From: JACKOB01 sp024234575
GTDB lineage: Bacteria > Pseudomonadota > Gammaproteobacteria > Pseudomonadales > Oleiphilaceae
Reading direction: 5' to 3'
Length of the DNA stretch: 64,000 bases
Assembly (NCBI GenBank): GCA_051208035.1
Contig: JBPJFZ010000001.1
Location: 248,001-312,000 of the forward strand
Shown here: piece by piece, positions 1 through 8,650 of the stretch
Layout of the letters: each line of letters opens with the position of its first letter
Numbering within the stretch: position 1 is the stretch's first letter
Made by a program: the position numbers and the translations under genes
The notes under the pieces: generated by a model
Databases searched by the model: none
Seen by the model: only the letters and a program-made list of their open reading frames with translations
Told to the model about the DNA's origin: nothing

Positions 1-574
1 AGGCAACCGTCAGCGTCTTTTGCATTACCTCTCGGGCGCGACGCAATATTGATATATCCTCATCACCTTTTATATAGCGGTAGGTGTCTGGAAATATCCA
101 TCCTTCCGCAGAGCCTGTGACTCCAAGCTTTTCTGGAATGTCTTTGACGTTTTCATCAGTAATTGTCTGCTCGAGCTTCGGGTGCATTGATAGCTCTTGG
201 ACAACCTGCTGCAGTGTCCACCCTTCAGGAAAGGTAATCTGGTAATGAACAACATCACCTGTCGCAAACACACCAAATAACTCTAAAAGCGTTACCGGAG
301 AATCAACCACATATTCGCCCGCTTTAATCGCTGGGCTAATATAATCAAAGCGCACCAGCAGCTTTATCCAGAACGCACTGTCTACGATACCCATAGCCTC
401 TAGTCGCGACGCAAGGGAGTTCACCGATTCGCCTTTTTCAATATCAATATACAAAGGCAGGCTTAGCGGCAGCTTTTCAGATTCCATTTGACTTATTTTG
501 AAAGAAGCCATAGCCGTGATACCAATTGCTGACAACAAAAGCAACGATACGCATAAAAGTATTAGTTTTTTCAA
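1..574 (-). CDS. mltG: Endolytic murein transglycosylase MltG (3' part missing)
   Basis: MltG is an inner-membrane lytic transglycosylase that cuts nascent peptidoglycan strands and sets their length. The C-terminus runs off the left edge; about 191 N-terminal residues are visible. They show a short cytoplasmic start (KKLILLCVSLLLL) that is one membrane anchor, then the LysM-like beta region with LPLYIDIEKGESVNSLASRLEAMGIVD-type content. TYRYIKGD-like sequence near the edge is typical of the family. The catalytic Glu domain is not in view. The start is TTG at 574, because an in-frame TGA lies three codons upstream and no ATG is available. It sits 48 bases after pabC, the usual pabC-mltG-tmk order. 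Confidence 0.9.
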   Translation of the reverse strand, partial: MKKLILLCVSLLLLSAIGITAMASFKISQMESEKLPLSLPLYIDIEKGESVNSLASRLEAMGIVDSAFWIKLLVRFDYISPAIKAGEYVVDSPVTLLELFGVFATGDVVHYQITFPEGWTLQQVVQELSMHPKLEQTITDENVKDIPEKLGVTGSAEGWIFPDTYRYIKGDEDISILRRAREVMQKTLTVA

Positions 575-622
575 AATCTTTCAGTTCTTATCTAATGCGA
601 GACAAGCGCCGGGATAGCCAGA

Positions 623-1465
623 TTACATTCCCAATTCTTGATATAGGTACTGTGATATCAACTTGCTCTCAGGGGTTATAGTAAAGGTGCGATCAGGTAT
701 ATTGACCACAGGCCATAAACCAAAGACGCTATTTATATAGGCGATACCATCTGCTTGATGGAGTTTATCTAAAGGTATAACGCTCTCGATAATTTCAATA
801 TCCAAGGCACCAGTCTCGCTTTGCTCAAGTAAAAAACGCCTTAAACAGCCGTTTACACCGCTGTTTTTAAGTAAAGGTGTATATATTTTACTTTCACTAA
901 AAACCAGAATATTCGATCGGGTGCCTTCAACAACATTCCCCTTTTGGTCGCACATTATGCCTTCAGGTAATTCCCCAAGCTCTGCTGAGGCGATTATTTG
1001 GTCTAACCGGTTCAAGTGCTTTATTCCAGCTGTAACCGGATTCTCACTAAGTCGATGGTTACAAATTTTTGTCTCTATGCCCTGACTCTTAAAGGTGATT
1101 GGATATTCTGGCACACCATGAAAAGAAATGATAAGTGTGGGAGATGATAACTCAAGAGGGCGATATCCTCGCCCCCCCGTCCCTCTGGTTAAAATAATCT
1201 TGCAGATAAACGAGTCGCTTTCTCCTGAAGCCACCTGCTCTATTCGCAGAGCAATGGCTCTATCAAGCTGCGTATCAAAGTCTTTTGGCATGGGTATGCT
1301 CAGCCGCTGCGCGCCCAAAGCAAGGCGTTGCAGATGAAAAGTCATCAATACAGGCTGATTGCTTTTGAACAGTACGGTCTCGAATACACCATCCCCATAC
1401 TGTAAGCCACGATCTAAAACACTGACCTGACTTTGCATCTCGCCATTAACTAATACCAGCATCAT
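623..1465 (-). CDS. pabC: Aminodeoxychorismate lyase (PLP, fold type IV)
   Basis: PabC converts 4-amino-4-deoxychorismate to p-aminobenzoate and pyruvate for folate synthesis, in the cytosol. The 280-residue protein has the class IV aminotransferase layout: the DRGLQYGDGVFET entry motif near residue 18, the PLP lysine in GIKHLNRLDQ (Lys149) and a conserved Glu/Asn phosphate-binding region further on. Two ATG codons stand at the start, so translation may begin at either. The start overlaps the fabF stop by one base (TAATG), which suggests translational coupling. Placement after fabF and before mltG is the normal order in this group. Confidence 0.93.
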   Translation of the reverse strand: MMLVLVNGEMQSQVSVLDRGLQYGDGVFETVLFKSNQPVLMTFHLQRLALGAQRLSIPMPKDFDTQLDRAIALRIEQVASGESDSFICKIILTRGTGGRGYRPLELSSPTLIISFHGVPEYPITFKSQGIETKICNHRLSENPVTAGIKHLNRLDQIIASAELGELPEGIMCDQKGNVVEGTRSNILVFSESKIYTPLLKNSGVNGCLRRFLLEQSETGALDIEIIESVIPLDKLHQADGIAYINSVFGLWPVVNIPDRTFTITPESKLISQYLYQELGM

Positions 1466-2712
1466 TAGCCTTTTACTTGTGTAAAAACGAGTGACGCATT
1501 AGTGCCGCCAAAACCGAATGAGTTTGAAACAGTTACATCGACAGATCTGGCCTGCTTAACATTGGCTACGAAGTTTAAATCACACCCCTCGTCTGGCGTA
1601 TGTAAGTTTATTGTTGGCGGCAAAACCTGGTCTCGTAGGGCCAGCAGACTAAAAATTGCTTCAATCGCTCCAGCGGCACCAATTAAATGCCCTGTCATCG
1701 ACTTAGTCGAACTCACTGCAAGCTTATAGGCGTGATCACCACATAGGGTTTTAATCGCTCGACACTCGGCTTTATCGCCAGCGATCGTAGATGTTCCATG
1801 TGCATTAATATAATCAATGTCAGCAGGTTTTAAACCAGCATCATTTAAAGCGTTGCTCATAGCTGCGAAGGCGCCAGCACCATCCTCTGGGGGCGATGTA
1901 ATATGAAAGGCGTCATCACTCATACCAAACCCTGCCACTTCACCGTAAATATTTGCCCCGCGTTTTTTAGCATGTCCCAACTCTTCGAGGATGAGAACAC
2001 CGGCTCCGTCGCCCAAAACAAAACCGTCACGGTCAATATCCCATGGCCGGCTGGCTGCAGCCGGGTCGTCATTTCTTGTCGACAATGCGCGAGCGGCTGA
2101 AAATGCAGCGACTCCCATTGGTGTTAATGCTACTTCTGATCCGCCGACCACCATCACATCAGCGTCGCCATAAACTATTGTTCTTGCGCCGTAACCGATG
2201 GAATGAGAACCAGAGCTACAGGCACTTGAGATCGCAAAGTTAGGCCCCGAAAATCCATACTTTATTGCCACGTTCCCAGACAACATATTGATAACGCTAC
2301 CTGGAACAAAAAAAGGTGACATTTTTCTCGGACCTGACTCAGATAGAATTTTATGATTTGCCTCAATGGTTTCCAGCCCACCAATTCCTGAGCCAATAAT
2401 GGCGCCCGTTCGCTGTTTAACACAGTCGTTAACATCAACCAAATTTGCGTCTTTTATGGCCTGCTCGGCAGCAATTAAACCATATTGAATAAAGCGGTCT
2501 GTTTTCCTGGACTCTTTAGGAGAAATATACTGAGTGACATCCAAATTTTTTATTTCACCGCCAAAATGTACATTAAATGGCGCTGCATCAAATATGGTTA
2601 TAGGGGCGATACCAGACATTCCTGATAACGCAGAACGCCAGGATGTTATTACATCGTTTCCAATGGGTGTTACCATCCCCAACCCAGTGACAACAACACG
2701 TCGCCTTTCCAT
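1465..2712 (-). CDS. fabF: Beta-ketoacyl-ACP synthase II
   Basis: FabF condenses malonyl-ACP with acyl-ACP in fatty acid elongation and carries the temperature-sensitive C16:1 to C18:1 step. All catalytic positions are visible in the 415 residues: Cys165 in SSACSSG, His305 in NAHGTST, Lys337 and His342 in STKSMTGHLIGAAG. Glycine-rich FGFGGTNAS stands near the C-terminus. It follows acpP but is separated from it by a hairpin terminator, so its level may be set below that of acpP. The length is normal for the family. Confidence 0.97.
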   Translation of the reverse strand: MERRRVVVTGLGMVTPIGNDVITSWRSALSGMSGIAPITIFDAAPFNVHFGGEIKNLDVTQYISPKESRKTDRFIQYGLIAAEQAIKDANLVDVNDCVKQRTGAIIGSGIGGLETIEANHKILSESGPRKMSPFFVPGSVINMLSGNVAIKYGFSGPNFAISSACSSGSHSIGYGARTIVYGDADVMVVGGSEVALTPMGVAAFSAARALSTRNDDPAAASRPWDIDRDGFVLGDGAGVLILEELGHAKKRGANIYGEVAGFGMSDDAFHITSPPEDGAGAFAAMSNALNDAGLKPADIDYINAHGTSTIAGDKAECRAIKTLCGDHAYKLAVSSTKSMTGHLIGAAGAIEAIFSLLALRDQVLPPTINLHTPDEGCDLNFVANVKQARSVDVTVSNSFGFGGTNASLVFTQVKG

Positions 2713-2797
2713 ATATAACTCCCTCTAAACTATATTCCTGCCGTGGTCAGCCAAATTACATAATATGCTTATCCATTTTACACTACCAAAGAAAGTA

Positions 2798-2832
2798 AAA
2801 AGCCGCTCGAATTTATCATCAGAGCGGCTTTT
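2798..2832 (-). terminator. Hairpin terminator between acpP and fabF
   Basis: An 11-bp perfect stem (AAAAGCCGCTC paired with GAGCGGCTTTT, 2798-2808 and 2822-2832) lies in the 147-base acpP-fabF gap. Read on the minus strand the stem ends in a short U run. It should end a large fraction of acpP transcripts and let some read through into fabF and pabC. Confidence 0.75.
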
Positions 2833-2859
2833 CGGTATGCTTGGCTTGGTATAGTCGTG

Positions 2860-3093
2860 CTATTGGTGCGCTATGATGTAATCAATCGCATCTTGAACAT
2901 TAGATAACTTTTCCGCTTCTTCATCAGGAATTTCGGTTTCAAATTCCTCCTCCAACGCCATTACAAGCTCTACCGTATCCAGAGAATCTGCACCAAGATC
3001 TTCTACAAACGATGAAGTATTCTGCACTTCAGACTCTTTAACACCGAGCTGCTCGCATACGATCTTTTTAACGCGCTCTTCAACTGTGCTCAT
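2860..3093 (-). CDS. acpP: Acyl carrier protein
   Basis: This 77-residue acidic protein carries growing acyl chains for fatty acid, phospholipid and lipid A synthesis. Ser37 in the GADSLDTVEL motif is the 4'-phosphopantetheine attachment site. The sequence is a very close match to the standard AcpP throughout. It lies 96 bases after fabG and is followed by its own hairpin terminator, consistent with the high level at which AcpP is made. Confidence 0.98.
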   Translation of the reverse strand: MSTVEERVKKIVCEQLGVKESEVQNTSSFVEDLGADSLDTVELVMALEEEFETEIPDEEAEKLSNVQDAIDYIIAHQ

Positions 3094-3189
3094 ATTTTCC
3101 TCACTTATTGATACCCAAGCTATATTTGCGTGCTAGTCTAGTAGAATCGCCGCAGCGACACAAGGCGAAAATTAGCCTTGCTGGGTCAC

Positions 3190-3933
3190 CTACCCCATGT
3201 ACATACCACCATTAATGTGGATGGTTTCACCATTAATGTAACCCGCCTCATCACTCAGCAAAAAACTAACAAGCGCCGCAACCTCTTCAGGCTCACCAAG
3301 CCGCTGTGCAGGAATTCCTTTCAACATGGCAGTTCGCTGCTCTTCGGTGAGCTTTTTCGTCATATCTGTGTCAATAAAACCCGGTGCTACGCAATTTAAG
3401 GTAATACCGCGGCTTGCTACTTCTTTGGCAATTGAACGAGTAAAGCCTTCAAGCCCGGCCTTCGATGCAGCATAATTTACCTGGCCGGCATTCCCCATTG
3501 ATGCAACAACGGAGCTAATATTTACCACCCGCCCCCACTTTGCCTTAGTCATCCCCCTCAACACCGCTTTCGTTGTTCTATAGACAGAGTTAAGGTTAGT
3601 GTTGACGACATCCAGCCACTCTTCTTCTTTCATTCGCATCAACAAATTATCAGACGTCATGCCAGCATTGTTGATAAGTATAAGCGGTGTACCGTATGCT
3701 GTTTGAATTTGTTTAATGCCTTCTTCAACTGACAACGAATCGGCAACATCCATAACAATACCGTCACCAGGCAATCCCCACTTGGCAAAGTAATGAGAAA
3801 TTGAAGACGCACCTTCTTCCGTGGTCGAGGTGCCAACTACTGTAGCTCCCTTGCTCGCCAAAACCTTGGCAATTGCTCTACCGATACCCCTGCTGGCACC
3901 GGTAATGAGCGCTACTTTTCCTTCGTAAGACAT
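3190..3933 (-). CDS. fabG: 3-oxoacyl-ACP reductase
   Basis: FabG is the NADPH-dependent reductase of the fatty acid elongation cycle and a short-chain dehydrogenase. Visible in the 247 residues are the nucleotide-binding TGASRGIG (11-18), NNAG (88-91) and the catalytic set Asn113, Ser141, Tyr154, Lys158 (YAASK). The C-terminus ends in the usual INGGMYMG. It is part of the fabD-fabG-acpP-fabF run on the minus strand. Confidence 0.97.
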   Translation of the reverse strand: MSYEGKVALITGASRGIGRAIAKVLASKGATVVGTSTTEEGASSISHYFAKWGLPGDGIVMDVADSLSVEEGIKQIQTAYGTPLILINNAGMTSDNLLMRMKEEEWLDVVNTNLNSVYRTTKAVLRGMTKAKWGRVVNISSVVASMGNAGQVNYAASKAGLEGFTRSIAKEVASRGITLNCVAPGFIDTDMTKKLTEEQRTAMLKGIPAQRLGEPEEVAALVSFLLSDEAGYINGETIHINGGMYMG

Positions 3934-4008
3934 CAGAGACTCCTGTTCGTAATTATTACTTCAATAATATTTTTAGCTCAAAACCGTCATGAAACGCAAC
4001 TAAATTAC

Positions 4009-4944
4009 CTACACATCAATTACCAGAGAACCAATGCTGTCTGGACTTGCCAAGCCATCACATTCGAATGATTTGGAAACGCGCTTAGTGAGTCCTGTTA
4101 ATACTTTACCTACGCCACACTCGATAACCTTAGTAATGCACATATCTTGCATTTTGAGCACAGACTGAGTCCACAAGACCGGAGAATACAATTGCGCAAC
4201 CAAGTTCCTTTTTATGGTTTCAGGGTCGTTACAAATGTCAGCGGTATAGTTTTGAATGACCTGAATCTGCGGTGCATTAACTTCAAGACCATCGATAAAC
4301 TGCGCCAACTTATCCCCAGCCCCTTTCATCAAATCGCAATGACAAGGAACACTAATCGGCAATGGCATTACTTTTTTCGCGCCTGCAGCCTTTAACTCCT
4401 GACCGGCGAGAGCCACAGACTCTGCAACCCCGGCGATAACAACTTGCCCTGGCGAGTTAAAATTAACCGCAGAAACCACTGTATTTGTTCGCTTTGCAAC
4501 GGCAGCACAAATATCCACGACACTTTGGTCATCCAACCCTAAAACCGCCGCCATGGCGCCAATCCCTTCGGGAACAGCCTGCTGCATCAATTCACCCCGA
4601 TAAGCCACCAAACGGATAGCATCTTCGAACTTTAGAACCGATGCGGCCACCATAGCAGAGTATTCGCCCAAACTGTGCCCCGCTAACAAAGACGGCCTTT
4701 CTGTCCGATTTTCACACCAAACCTTCCAAATAGCGTAACTAGAAGCGAGCAAAGCCGGCTGGGTAATTGCTGTCTTGTTTAAATCTTCAATCGGACCATT
4801 CAGGCATACACCTCTCAAGTCATACCCAAGCGCATCGTTGGCGACTTGATAAACCGCTTCAATCGAGGGGTAGACCTCTAAGTATTCTTTCATCATTCCG
4901 ACAAACTGAGAGCCCTGACCCGGGAATACAAACGCTGTAGACAT
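4009..4944 (-). CDS. fabD: Malonyl-CoA:ACP transacylase
   Basis: FabD loads malonyl groups onto ACP for chain elongation. Starting at the ATG at 4944 gives 311 residues beginning STAFVFPGQGSQ, exactly the family N-terminus. The open frame extends 36 codons upstream to 5052 and would overlap plsX, but that extension has no family counterpart. Catalytic Ser91 lies in GHSLGEYSA and His202 in the SVPCHCDLM segment; Gln11 lies in GQGSQ. fabH, which sits between plsX and fabD in enterics, is not here. Confidence 0.94.
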   Translation of the reverse strand: MSTAFVFPGQGSQFVGMMKEYLEVYPSIEAVYQVANDALGYDLRGVCLNGPIEDLNKTAITQPALLASSYAIWKVWCENRTERPSLLAGHSLGEYSAMVAASVLKFEDAIRLVAYRGELMQQAVPEGIGAMAAVLGLDDQSVVDICAAVAKRTNTVVSAVNFNSPGQVVIAGVAESVALAGQELKAAGAKKVMPLPISVPCHCDLMKGAGDKLAQFIDGLEVNAPQIQVIQNYTADICNDPETIKRNLVAQLYSPVLWTQSVLKMQDMCITKVIECGVGKVLTGLTKRVSKSFECDGLASPDSIGSLVIDV

Positions 4945-5039
4945 AAAACTGGTACTCTTTAATAAATTTATAACACTTAAAACTGGCTGACAGACTACAA
5001 CCAATAAACAAGCTGAAGCACAAGTCAACTGAACACCAA

Positions 5040-6062
5040 TTAAACGAGCCACTCATCAAGCTTTTTATTTATTCGCTCTGGCACCTTGTTTTGCACTTCC
5101 GTCAACGCCTGCTCCAATGCACAACCAAATGACTTAGAGTCAGCACTGCCATGACTTTTCACAACCACTCCTTGCAGCCCCAAAAAGCTCGCGCCATTTT
5201 GCCTTTCTGGGTCGATCGCTTCAAATACACGCCGTAAATAAAGTGAAAGTATCCATCCAAGAAAACGACCAAACAAAGATTTTTTTAAGGCGCGCCGCAT
5301 CACGTCAATGACCAATTTGGCCACACCCTCTCCACACTTGAGCGCAATATTACCAACAAATCCATCACAGACAACGACATCCACATCACACTGAAATATC
5401 CGGTGGCCTTCGATGAAACCAGCATAGTTAACGTACGAGGATTCAGAGAGCAAACGCGAGGCAAGTTTCACCTGTTCATTGCCTTTTATGTCTTCTTCCC
5501 CAACATTTAGTAACGATACTTTCGGAAAGCTTATACCGCCGACAGTCTCCGCATAGATCGCACCCATCACCGCAAACTGATAAAGATGCTCTGCAGAGCT
5601 ATCTACATTAGCTCCCAAATCCAAAAATAAACATTTGCCCTGCGGAGTAACCAATTCTTTAGCAATAGCTGGACGATCTATTCCAGGTAACATTCGAAGT
5701 ATTGAGCGACTAAGTATCATCAGAGCCCCTGTATTACCAGCACTGACACACGCATCTGCCAAACCATCTTTCACCAAAGTAATTGCCACAGCCATAGAGG
5801 AACGCTGTTTCTGCCGAAGAACCTTTGAAGGTTTATCCGTCATACTAATAACTTCATCAGCATGAACAATGTTGAGATTGGAGGGGATGTTAGAAACGGT
5901 CTGAGATTGCGCAATGATTGACTTTATCATCGCCTGCTTGCCGACCAGGGTAAGCTTAACTAAAGGGTGCGCTAAAGCGAAGCGCAAAGAGGACTCAGTG
6001 GCGACCTCGGGACCGAGATCACCACTCATAACATCTATGGCGATAGAAGTTATGTCATTCAA
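5040..6062 (-). CDS. plsX: Phosphate acyltransferase PlsX
   Basis: PlsX makes acyl-phosphate from acyl-ACP, feeding the first acylation of glycerol-3-phosphate at the membrane. The 340-residue protein starts with TSIAIDVMSGDLGP, where most relatives have AxDAMGGDxGP, so one of the usual paired glycines is Ser here. Also present are SAGNTGALM, FLDLGANVD and VVVCDGFVGNIALK. The start is TTG at 6062; an internal ATG would cut into the first strand, so TTG is preferred. It lies 9 bases after rpmF, the conserved yceD-rpmF-plsX order. Confidence 0.95.
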   Translation of the reverse strand: MNDITSIAIDVMSGDLGPEVATESSLRFALAHPLVKLTLVGKQAMIKSIIAQSQTVSNIPSNLNIVHADEVISMTDKPSKVLRQKQRSSMAVAITLVKDGLADACVSAGNTGALMILSRSILRMLPGIDRPAIAKELVTPQGKCLFLDLGANVDSSAEHLYQFAVMGAIYAETVGGISFPKVSLLNVGEEDIKGNEQVKLASRLLSESSYVNYAGFIEGHRIFQCDVDVVVCDGFVGNIALKCGEGVAKLVIDVMRRALKKSLFGRFLGWILSLYLRRVFEAIDPERQNGASFLGLQGVVVKSHGSADSKSFGCALEQALTEVQNKVPERINKKLDEWLV

Positions 6063-6071
6063 TATGAGTTA

Positions 6072-6251
6072 TTAATCTTCTGCTTTGTCAATAACTTTGT
6101 TACCACGATAAAACCCATCAGGGGTAACGTGATGTCTTCTGTGCGTTTCACCTGTTGTTGGATCAGTTGACAGTGCTGACGCAGTTAACGCGTCATGTGA
6201 CCGTCTCATTCCTCTTCTGGATCTTGTTTTACGATTCTGTTGAACAGCCAT
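6072..6251 (-). CDS. rpmF: 50S ribosomal protein L32
   Basis: I translated this 59-residue frame directly. It begins AVQQNRKTRSRRGMRRSHD, continues through STDPTTGETHRRHHVTPDGFYRG and ends in KAED. This is the L32 pattern: a basic N-terminus, then the HRRHHV segment near the middle. No zinc-binding cysteines are present, as in other gammaproteobacterial L32 proteins. It sits 18 bases after yceD and 9 before plsX, so the three genes are almost certainly cotranscribed. Confidence 0.97.
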   Translation of the reverse strand: MAVQQNRKTRSRRGMRRSHDALTASALSTDPTTGETHRRHHVTPDGFYRGNKVIDKAED

Positions 6252-6269
6252 GCTATAACTCCTGCCTAC

Positions 6270-6794
6270 CTATGTTTTTAACTTTAAATCCGAAAGAACA
6301 CTAAATGCATTCTTTTTATTTGCCTCAGCGGCCTGAAAATCATCGTCCTGTTTCTTATAATTAATCTGACAATCATCTGTTTCATGATAAGCATAATCCG
6401 GCAGACACAAGAGCAACTCTTCATCTACCAGATCCAGTAGCGACAAATCCTCATTGGCAGAAACCATCAGAGCATCATAACTTTTGGATAATGCTTTCGC
6501 TTGCTCATCAGTAAAAACGAGCGACAGACTTATCTCTGAATTCAGATTAACTTCAACGGGCTCAAGACACCTCTGGCATTCAAGAAGCACTTGTGCAGAA
6601 ATAGTGCCTTTTACAACCCGAAGCCCCATTTCATCGCGAAAAAAACGCAAATCAACAGAGACCTTCCCACTTTTATCAAGCAAGAGACTCGCAAGCCTTT
6701 CAAGCCGGCAGATATCAAAAACACCTTTTAATTCAATGTTTTGATCAGCTAGCTTGATAGCATCAACTGAAACAGGTAACGCAACATTCGACAT
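6270..6794 (-). CDS. yceD: YceD family protein (DUF177)
   Basis: YceD-family proteins are cytosolic and are linked to 23S rRNA accumulation; the gene is nearly always fused in an operon with rpmF, as here. The 174-residue protein carries the family core, including VLLECQRCLEPVEVNLNSEISLSLVF at about residues 68-93 with its two cysteines. An acidic C-terminal half follows, with DDCQINYKKQDDDFQ near the end. It is the first gene of the minus-strand fab operon; the 217 bases up to the divergent yceF gene must hold its promoter. Confidence 0.9.
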   Translation of the reverse strand: MSNVALPVSVDAIKLADQNIELKGVFDICRLERLASLLLDKSGKVSVDLRFFRDEMGLRVVKGTISAQVLLECQRCLEPVEVNLNSEISLSLVFTDEQAKALSKSYDALMVSANEDLSLLDLVDEELLLCLPDYAYHETDDCQINYKKQDDDFQAAEANKKNAFSVLSDLKLKT

Positions 6795-7000
6795 AAGCGC
6801 GCAATTCTAGGGAGGATTCTTAAGTTTGTCAAAGACTTTAAATCTTTATTACACTGCAGACACAGTATGGCTTACAGGGTAGAAACAGCCAACCGCAACA
6901 AGCAGTAATTTCAGCGACTAGCTTACTCACAACTTTACTTGCGAGGGCATACACTTAAAACAAACCATTACATCAGCATTCAGCCAACACTTGTAAAAGG

Positions 7001-7006
7001 TATAAT
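7001..7006 (+). promoter_or_regulatory. Possible -10 element directly before yceF
   Basis: A perfect TATAAT stands only five bases before the yceF start codon. If used, transcription would begin at or next to the ATG and give a leaderless message. The -35 candidate 16 bases upstream (TTCAGC) is weak, and an AAGG at 6997-7000 could instead act as a distant ribosome site on a longer transcript. Confidence 0.3.
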
Positions 7007-7011
7007 AAGCT

Positions 7012-7608
7012 ATGGACAAAAAAAGCAACTTGATTCTGGCGTCGGGCTCAAACTATCGCCGCATTCTTTTAGCCAAGCTGGGCATTCCCTTTGAATATGC
7101 TAGCCCAGACATTGACGAAACAAGAGCAACGCATGAACCCCTGATCGACTATGTGCAACGGCTATCAATCGAAAAAGCATTAACCATTGGCCGGCGATAT
7201 AACGACCACCTTATCATTGGCTCTGACCAAGCAGCAACCAATAGCGCTGGGGACTTACTTACCAAGCCACACACCATTGAAGCCGCGAATACACAACTAA
7301 GCAGTTTAAGTGGCAAGACCGCCATGTTTTACACAGGCCTTACGCTTTACAACTCTAAAACCAACAACATCCAAACCATTACAGAAACAACGACCGTTGC
7401 TTTTAGAGAGCTTTCAGCAGAGCAAATACAGTCCTATATCACCAAAGATAACCCGCTCGACTGTGCTGGAAGCTTTAAATGTGAATATTTAGGCATTAGC
7501 CTGTTTAAAGCAATTGAGGGTCGTGACCCCAACGCCCTAATTGGACTTCCGCTTATAGCCCTCACCGAAATGCTCGCAGTCGAAGGTATTGACCCATTAA
7601 CATGGTAG
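7012..7608 (+). CDS. yceF: Maf-family nucleotide pyrophosphatase, YceF type
   Basis: Maf proteins hydrolyse non-canonical nucleoside triphosphates; the YceF branch acts on 7-methyl-GTP. This 198-residue protein has LILASGSNYRR (8-18), the DETR motif, the GSDQ segment and the GRDPNALIGLPLIAL C-terminal block that marks the YceF rather than the YhdE branch. DCAGSFKCEYLGISLF is likewise YceF-like. It is transcribed away from yceD, as in collinear genomes, and is followed 30 bases later by the convergent sppA stop. Confidence 0.9.
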   Translation: MDKKSNLILASGSNYRRILLAKLGIPFEYASPDIDETRATHEPLIDYVQRLSIEKALTIGRRYNDHLIIGSDQAATNSAGDLLTKPHTIEAANTQLSSLSGKTAMFYTGLTLYNSKTNNIQTITETTTVAFRELSAEQIQSYITKDNPLDCAGSFKCEYLGISLFKAIEGRDPNALIGLPLIALTEMLAVEGIDPLTW

Positions 7609-7638
7609 ATCAATACCTGCTTGAGACTTCCCCACTAA

Positions 7639-8628
7639 CTACTGAAGGCTCACCTGATTAGTCATTAACAACGAATGCAAAGAAGCCCCCATACTAGCAC
7701 CCAAACTTTTAGCAAAACGCTGGAATGGGTCTTCTTGTATAGTGTAATTCACGATTTTTTCTGCCCCAACAATCTCTCTCGCAACAAACTCCGGCGCCCC
7801 AAGACCATCTATTAGACCAAGATCAAGCGCCTGCTCTCCACTCCAAATCAAACCAGAGTACATGCGATCATCCTCTTTAAGCCTGTCACCACGCCCCATC
7901 CGCACCTGATTTATAAATTGCTGATGCGTGTTGTCTAGGACCGAGCGCCAAAACTCGACTTCTTTCGGTTTTTCAGGAGAGAATGGATCAAGGAAAGATT
8001 TATGCTCACCCGCAGTGTACACCCTCCTTTCTATACCCAGCTTCTCCAGAGTATCCACAAAGCCAAAGCCGGATGCAGTCACACCGATAGAGCCAACCAA
8101 GCTGGCCTTATCTGCGTATATTTCATCGGCAGCTGCAGCGATATAGTAAGCCCCGGATGCGCCAATATCCGAAATAACGGCATATACTTTCTTTTCTGGA
8201 TAAAGTCCTCTTAAGCGCTTAATTTCGTCATAAACATAGCCCGCCTGCACTGGCGAACCTCCCGGACTATTAATACGCAACATTACAGCAACACTACCTT
8301 CGTCCTGAAATGCGTCTTGCAAAGATTCTAAAATAACCTCGGCAGAGGCATCTTCTTTATCGGCTATCACTCCATAGACATCGACAGCGGCGGTATGCAC
8401 ACCATAATCCGCCGCTCCGCTGCCAGCTTGCCACCGCCCAGAAAACAATACAGCCAGCACAAACAAATATACAAAGGTCAACAGTTTAAAGAATATACCC
8501 CAACGCCTGGATCGCCTCTGCTCCGCACCAAGTGTCGAGACCATTTTTTCGATCAGTTTCCATTCTTTCGTGCCCGAGCCCGCCCTCTGCTCTGCCCTGC
8601 TCTCTGGTACTTCTTCCCAGTTACTCAA
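7639..8628 (-). CDS. sppA: Signal peptide peptidase SppA, short form (S49)
   Basis: This 329-residue inner-membrane serine peptidase degrades cleaved signal peptides. One membrane segment is seen at about residues 44-63 (GIFFKLLTFVYLFVLAVLF), followed by a single S49 domain. The Ser-Lys dyad is Ser158 in DIGASGAYYIAAAAD and Lys210 in GEHKSFLDPF. The length matches the short single-domain form and not the doubled 618-residue E. coli SppA. The start is TTG at 8628 with GAGGA seven bases upstream; the nearby ATG is out of frame and stops after four codons. Confidence 0.9.
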   Translation of the reverse strand: MSNWEEVPESRAEQRAGSGTKEWKLIEKMVSTLGAEQRRSRRWGIFFKLLTFVYLFVLAVLFSGRWQAGSGAADYGVHTAAVDVYGVIADKEDASAEVILESLQDAFQDEGSVAVMLRINSPGGSPVQAGYVYDEIKRLRGLYPEKKVYAVISDIGASGAYYIAAAADEIYADKASLVGSIGVTASGFGFVDTLEKLGIERRVYTAGEHKSFLDPFSPEKPKEVEFWRSVLDNTHQQFINQVRMGRGDRLKEDDRMYSGLIWSGEQALDLGLIDGLGAPEFVAREIVGAEKIVNYTIQEDPFQRFAKSLGASMGASLHSLLMTNQVSLQ

Positions 8629-8650
8629 AATGCATCCTCATGAACTTAAT

